A stretch of 64,000 bases of DNA from RGIG9608 sp045602425 (GTDB lineage: Bacteria > Bacteroidota > Bacteroidia > Bacteroidales > Paludibacteraceae). Both the position numbers and the translations under genes were made by a program. This document shows positions 60,436-64,000 of the stretch, piece after piece; within the stretch, counting starts at the first letter, position 1, and every line of letters starts with the position of its first letter. The notes under the pieces were generated by a model, which saw nothing but the letters and a program-made list of their open reading frames with translations, was not told where the DNA came from and made no database searches. The DNA lies in contig JAZSBO010000021.1 in NCBI GenBank assembly GCA_045602425.1, positions 124,001-188,000 on the forward strand, in the 5' to 3' direction.

Positions 60436-61560
60436 ATGGCAGGGAATAAAACGTTATCTAATGCGAAAGTGGCAAAACAAGATGAGTTTTACACACAACT
60501 CACCGATATCGAAAAAGAACTCCGACACTACACCGAACACTTTCGGGATAAAGTAGTGTTTTGCAACTGCGACGATCCCTACGAAAGCAATTTTTTCAAA
60601 TACTTTGCAATGAATTTCAACCACTTAGGGTTGAAACGCCTCGTTGCCACGTGCTACAACGGCTCGCCCGTGCAGGGCAACGAATTGCTTCTGCAGTTCG
60701 ACTCCGACAACCCCGAGGAGCCCAAAAAAATCGCTTACAAAATAGAAATCAGCGAAGTGAGCGACGCAAATGGCGACGGAGCCATCGATTTGGCGGATGT
60801 GCGCTATCTGTTGCAAAATGACAAGAATGTTATTTCTGTATTAAAAGGCAATGGTGATTTCCGTAGTGAGGAATGTATTGAACTCCTCAAACAAGCCGAC
60901 ATTGTGGTAACAAATCCGCCTTTTTCGCTTTTTCGCGAGTACATAGATCAACTTATTGAAAATCAAAAGAAATTTTTGATTTTAGGTAATATGAATGCTA
61001 TTACATATAAAGAAATTTTTGCTTTGGTAAAAACAAATAAAATATGGATAGGTTATGGGTTCAATTTGTCAATGGTATTCAAGACAACATATCCTAATTT
61101 ATTAGAAGCAAATCGCAAATATGTAATCTCCAAAGGATATGACCCAGATAAAAACTACGTAAAAACACCTGCAATAGCTTGGTTTACAAATCTAGATATT
61201 GCAAAACGTCATGAATCAATGATTTTGTATAAAAATTATACTCCAGAAGAATATCCTACTTACGAAAATTATGATGCAATAAATGTTGATAAAGTTTCAG
61301 ATATTCCTTTTAATTACGAAGGAGCAATGGGAGTTCCAATTACATTTCTTGACAAATACAATCCTGAACAATTTGAGATTATAGGATTAGGAATATCAAA
61401 TTCAGGAATAGAATGTGGAGTAAAACCATATAAACCCGAACATAAAAAGTATAGAAAAGAAATTCAAAAAAGGGGAGCAGTAGATGGAGATTTATATATG
61501 ATGAAAAATGGAATAGTTGATGTTCCCTATGCACGTATTCTAATCCGTAAAAAACAATAA
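60436..61560 (+). CDS. Adenine-specific DNA methyltransferase, EcoRI type
   Basis: The ATG at 60436 (MAGNKTLSNAKVAKQDEFYTQ) gives 374 residues and fits the M.EcoRI start; earlier ATG/GTG codons at 60355-60361 add unrelated residues. Landmarks are DEFYTQLTDIEKELRHY, VVFCNCDDPYESNFFKYF near residue 38 and the catalytic VTNPPFSLFREYI near 158. The family methylates adenine N6 in a short DNA site. It is paired with the DUF262-HNH gene 5 bases downstream. The first 460 bases are GC-rich and the rest AT-rich, a sharp switch near 60.9 kb just around the NPPF motif, suggesting recombination within the gene. Confidence 0.88.
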   Translation: MAGNKTLSNAKVAKQDEFYTQLTDIEKELRHYTEHFRDKVVFCNCDDPYESNFFKYFAMNFNHLGLKRLVATCYNGSPVQGNELLLQFDSDNPEEPKKIAYKIEISEVSDANGDGAIDLADVRYLLQNDKNVISVLKGNGDFRSEECIELLKQADIVVTNPPFSLFREYIDQLIENQKKFLILGNMNAITYKEIFALVKTNKIWIGYGFNLSMVFKTTYPNLLEANRKYVISKGYDPDKNYVKTPAIAWFTNLDIAKRHESMILYKNYTPEEYPTYENYDAINVDKVSDIPFNYEGAMGVPITFLDKYNPEQFEIIGLGISNSGIECGVKPYKPEHKKYRKEIQKRGAVDGDLYMMKNGIVDVPYARILIRKKQ

Positions 61561-61565
61561 AAAAG

Positions 61566-62657
61566 ATGAAAATAGAACTAAAAGAAATCGCAGTCAGAGA
61601 GTTAGTGGCAAATTATGCTGATAATCAAGAGAATGGAGTAGTGGCGTACAGAGGAAAATTAGACGTTCGTCCGCCGTATCAGCGTGAGTTTGTCTATGGC
61701 GACAAGGAGCGTATGGCGGTGATAGACACCGTAATGCAGGGCTTTCCGCTCAACGTAATGTATTGGGCTGTGCGTGGAGACGGCACGTACGAAATCATCG
61801 ACGGTCAGCAGCGTACCATCAGCATTTGTCAGTACGTGAATGGCGATTTTGCCTATATGTTTCGCTATTTTCACAACCTCACAAAAGATGAGCAAGAGCA
61901 AATTCTCAACTACAAACTGATGGTTTACCTCTGCGAAGGTACTGATAGCGAAAAACTTAAGTGGTTCGAAACCATTAACATAGCAGGAAAAGAACTCACC
62001 AAGCAGGAACTTCGCAATGCCGTATATTCGGGCTCGTGGGTGAGCGACGCCAAGCGTTATTTCAGCAAAAATGGTTGCGTGGCGTACCAAATCGGAGGCA
62101 AGTATTTAAGCGGATCGGCCATCAGACAAGAGTACCTCGAAACTGCCATTTCGTGGCTCTCCAAAGGCAACATCGAGGTGTATATGAGTGAGCATCAGCA
62201 CGACAAAAATGCGTTGGCTTTATGGCAATATTTCCAGAGCGTAATCACTTGGGTCGAAGGCACTTTTGTGCATACCGCAGAGCGTCAGCGCATCATGAAA
62301 GGCATCAACTGGGGCGAGCTTTACGATGCGTATCACAGCGAGGTGTTGGACACGCAAGCCATCGAACAAGAAATTCGCCGCCTGATTCTCGACGACGACG
62401 TTACGAACAAAAAAGGAATCTATGCCTACGTGCTTACTCGCAAAGAGAAACATTTGAATATCCGAGCATTCAGCGACGCACAAAAGTTGGCTGCCTACGA
62501 ACGTCAGCAAGGCATTTGTGCTGAATGTGGCGAACGTTTTGAACTCTCGCAAATGGAAGCCGACCACATAACGCCATGGCACGCTGGCGGCAAAACCTCA
62601 ACGGAAAACTGCCAAATGCTTTGCCGAGAATGCAACCGTCGCAAATCGGGCAAGTAA
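61566..62657 (+). CDS. DUF262-HNH nuclease, probable restriction partner
   Basis: This 363-residue protein has the GmrSD-type DUF262 domain with VRPPYQREFVYGDKERMAVIDT near residue 35 and the active motif YEIIDGQQRTISI near 75. A linker follows, and a C-terminal HNH nuclease motif with zinc-type cysteines, CAECGERFELSQMEADHITPWHAGG near 318 and CQMLCRECNRRKSG at the end. DUF262 proteins couple nucleotide hydrolysis or DNA recognition to cleavage in phage defence. Linked to the M.EcoRI-like gene, it likely cuts unmethylated DNA. GC-richer than its surroundings, which suggests horizontal origin. Confidence 0.88.
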   Translation: MKIELKEIAVRELVANYADNQENGVVAYRGKLDVRPPYQREFVYGDKERMAVIDTVMQGFPLNVMYWAVRGDGTYEIIDGQQRTISICQYVNGDFAYMFRYFHNLTKDEQEQILNYKLMVYLCEGTDSEKLKWFETINIAGKELTKQELRNAVYSGSWVSDAKRYFSKNGCVAYQIGGKYLSGSAIRQEYLETAISWLSKGNIEVYMSEHQHDKNALALWQYFQSVITWVEGTFVHTAERQRIMKGINWGELYDAYHSEVLDTQAIEQEIRRLILDDDVTNKKGIYAYVLTRKEKHLNIRAFSDAQKLAAYERQQGICAECGERFELSQMEADHITPWHAGGKTSTENCQMLCRECNRRKSGK

Positions 62658-62680
62658 TTCGCAGAAATATCGTAAGGAAA

Positions 62681-62722
62681 AACTCCACAAAAGATAGAAA
62701 TATCTGCAGTGGAGTTGTTTTT
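62681..62722 (+). terminator. Terminator after the DUF262-HNH gene
   Basis: AACTCCAC (62681-62688) pairs with GTGGAGTT (62709-62716), with an inner AGATA-GAAA-TATCT and a following GTTTTT. It points along the + strand. Confidence 0.88.
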
Positions 62723-62799
62723 GGAAATCCTATTTAACATAATATTAATTATAGGACTTTTGTTTAAGTTTCAAAAAATGCTTATTTCACAGTATAAAG

Positions 62800-63906
62800 T
62801 CAATTTCGTACAACTAAAATTGGCGTATCAGAATGGAACAACATTTTACGAGCCACGCTTGGATTAAACAATCGCATAAAAATACTACGACGATGCGTAT
62901 TCAAAACAATCAGATCGATTGAATTATTTAAAACAAACTCGTCAAATGCTTTGAGCAAATCGCTGTTTTGAAGTTTCAGCAACGCATATTCAACGTCAAC
63001 ACCTTTATATGTACGCTCAAGATAATCTTTCAAACCAACGAGTTTGATTTCGTTCCACGCATCTTCTTTTTGTTCAAAATGTGTAAAAAACAATTTAAAC
63101 GAAAAATCCTTAAACAAATTCATTATCACATCAACTGAACTCAACATCGTATTGTTCAATGTAGTTGCATAGAAAATGTTTTTTATGCCATCAAATCGTT
63201 CTGTATCAGCATTTTCAGGTATTGCAAGAACAGGGATTTTTGTTCGCTCAATAACCTCAGCCGTAACGCTTCCAATCAATTCTACTTCGGTAATGTTTTT
63301 GCCACGAGTACCCATCACAATCAAAACAGTGTTGTATTGTTGCGATGTTTCGATAATAACATCTTCGGGGACGCCTTCTTCCATCAAAGTGATGATTTTT
63401 CGTTCGGGCAACTCCCCTGCTTTCATTTTCTCTTTTATTTCTTGCACAAATCGCTTAAAATCAGCAGATTCTGCTTTAACAATTTTATTTCTACGTTGTT
63501 CAATTTCTTTGAAATCCACAATGTTTGTATTGCGTGCAAAAATAGAATAATCAGGGACATCGTAGGCATGCATCAATACTACTTCTGCATCTATTTTTTG
63601 TGCAAAACGGAAACCTATTTCGCATATTTTTTTCGAATAATCAGAAAAATCGATAGGAATCAAAATTCGCTTTGCGTGATACTCTTTCACTTCTATAGCA
63701 GAGTTTTTTACCGATTCTACGAGTTGCAATGCTTGCGGCAAATCGCTTTCATGCACTCTAATCCGTACGCCAGAAGAAATAATCGGTTTAAGAAGATTAA
63801 GATTAACTAATTTAGTTTCAATACCTTCAGCTTCAAGAATAGCTTTTAACATTTTTGCTCGCTCCATTGTATGGATAGCCAAGGTTACAAATTTATCTCG
63901 TGTCAT
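62800..63906 (-). CDS. Universal stress protein with N-terminal DUF2007-like domain and two Usp domains
   Basis: The 368-residue protein starts with about 70 residues resembling DUF2007 (TLAIHTMERAKMLKAILEAEGIETKLVN), then one Usp domain with the ATP-binding pattern VMGTRGKNITEVELIGSVTAEVIERTKIPVL (G-x2-G-x9-G-S) near residue 200. A second Usp-like domain follows (about 230-368) ending PILVVRN, without a full ATP motif. Usp proteins bind ATP and respond to stress. It is monocistronic as far as visible and convergent with the restriction-modification genes. Confidence 0.85.
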   Translation of the reverse strand: MTRDKFVTLAIHTMERAKMLKAILEAEGIETKLVNLNLLKPIISSGVRIRVHESDLPQALQLVESVKNSAIEVKEYHAKRILIPIDFSDYSKKICEIGFRFAQKIDAEVVLMHAYDVPDYSIFARNTNIVDFKEIEQRRNKIVKAESADFKRFVQEIKEKMKAGELPERKIITLMEEGVPEDVIIETSQQYNTVLIVMGTRGKNITEVELIGSVTAEVIERTKIPVLAIPENADTERFDGIKNIFYATTLNNTMLSSVDVIMNLFKDFSFKLFFTHFEQKEDAWNEIKLVGLKDYLERTYKGVDVEYALLKLQNSDLLKAFDEFVLNNSIDLIVLNTHRRSIFMRLFNPSVARKMLFHSDTPILVVRN

Positions 63907-64000
63907 AAAAATATACCTCTAAAAACTATGTAAAAATAGCGAGATTTAAAGTAATTAAACTACTTTTATGGCATTATTTTTTGAAAAAATAATTGAATAG

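Noticed and set aside
1..64000. tRNA, rRNA or insertion-sequence transposase genes
   Set aside because: By eye no tRNA T-arm pattern, rRNA segment, transposase or integrase frame was found in the gaps or among the coding frames.

Overview
The window reads as a Bacteroidales chromosome (Bacteroidota). The evidence is an AT-rich backbone, several promoters with the phylum-type -7 box TAnnTTTG, exported proteins whose signal peptides end in F-A-Q, a DUF4270 lipoprotein beside a short glycogen-synthase protein, a eukaryote-type GlgB coupled to a double-receiver/PPDK_N protein, and a WlbA/WlbB/WlbC amino-sugar cassette with a Wzi-like outer-membrane protein. I cannot fix family or genus.

Layout. 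(a) 1-3.9 kb: AT-rich end of a surface-polysaccharide locus (ATP-grasp ligase, GT2, methyltransferase, RffA-type transaminase). (b) 3.9-36.6 kb: a long + strand polysaccharide cluster that is patchy in base composition and mostly GC-richer. It has an O-antigen ABC-transporter ATPase (wzt) without its permease, about a dozen glycosyltransferases, four sugar transaminases (two more lie outside this block), FdtA/FdtB for dTDP-Fuc3N, WecB, a WecF-like transferase, a WlbD-like epimerase, a WlbA-like dehydrogenase, acetyl/acyltransferases, ATP-grasp/WbqC modification enzymes and an LTA-synthase-like transferase. (c) 36.6-43.4 kb: AT-rich backbone-like genes for NodB deacetylase, a divergent polyprenyl-phosphate sugar transferase, a Wzi-like barrel, and WlbC-WlbB-WlbA. 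(d) 43.4-60 kb: housekeeping genes: DUF4270, glycogen-synthase-like, a rod-shaped RNA resembling 6S RNA, a small exported protein, the PPDK_N-GlgB-DUF2461-S41 run on the minus strand, DUF554, ung-ispE, gyrA and a TPR protein. (e) 60-64 kb: an EcoRI-type adenine methyltransferase with a DUF262-HNH nuclease behind a structured leader, then a two-domain universal stress protein.

How the genes fit together. The cluster makes nucleotide-activated amino sugars (dTDP-Fuc3N, probably dTDP-Fuc4N and Qui4N types, ManNAc and 2,3-diamino-uronates), assembles them on a lipid carrier and exports them by an ABC route. Decorating enzymes (acyl groups, perhaps amino acids, perhaps phosphoglycerol) modify the product. 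The 2,3-diamino-uronate pathway is split: WlbA occurs twice, once GC-richer beside WlbD and once AT-rich beside WlbB/WlbC.

The most unusual content is repeat DNA confined to the GC-richer cluster. Heptanucleotide tandem repeats (about GKYKADA) occur between genes and also in frame inside four genes (five copies), always in the same frame, adding an L-S-P-L-x-x-x-L type peptide. A second family (GTTTAGyGGA plus a small hairpin) sits at gene 3' ends and flanks a four-helix-bundle gene in inverted orientation. A 533-bp gene-free gap is packed with nested inverted repeats. Recombination scars are also visible: two orphan GT2 N-termini and a duplicated fdtA 3' end bracketing an inserted gene.
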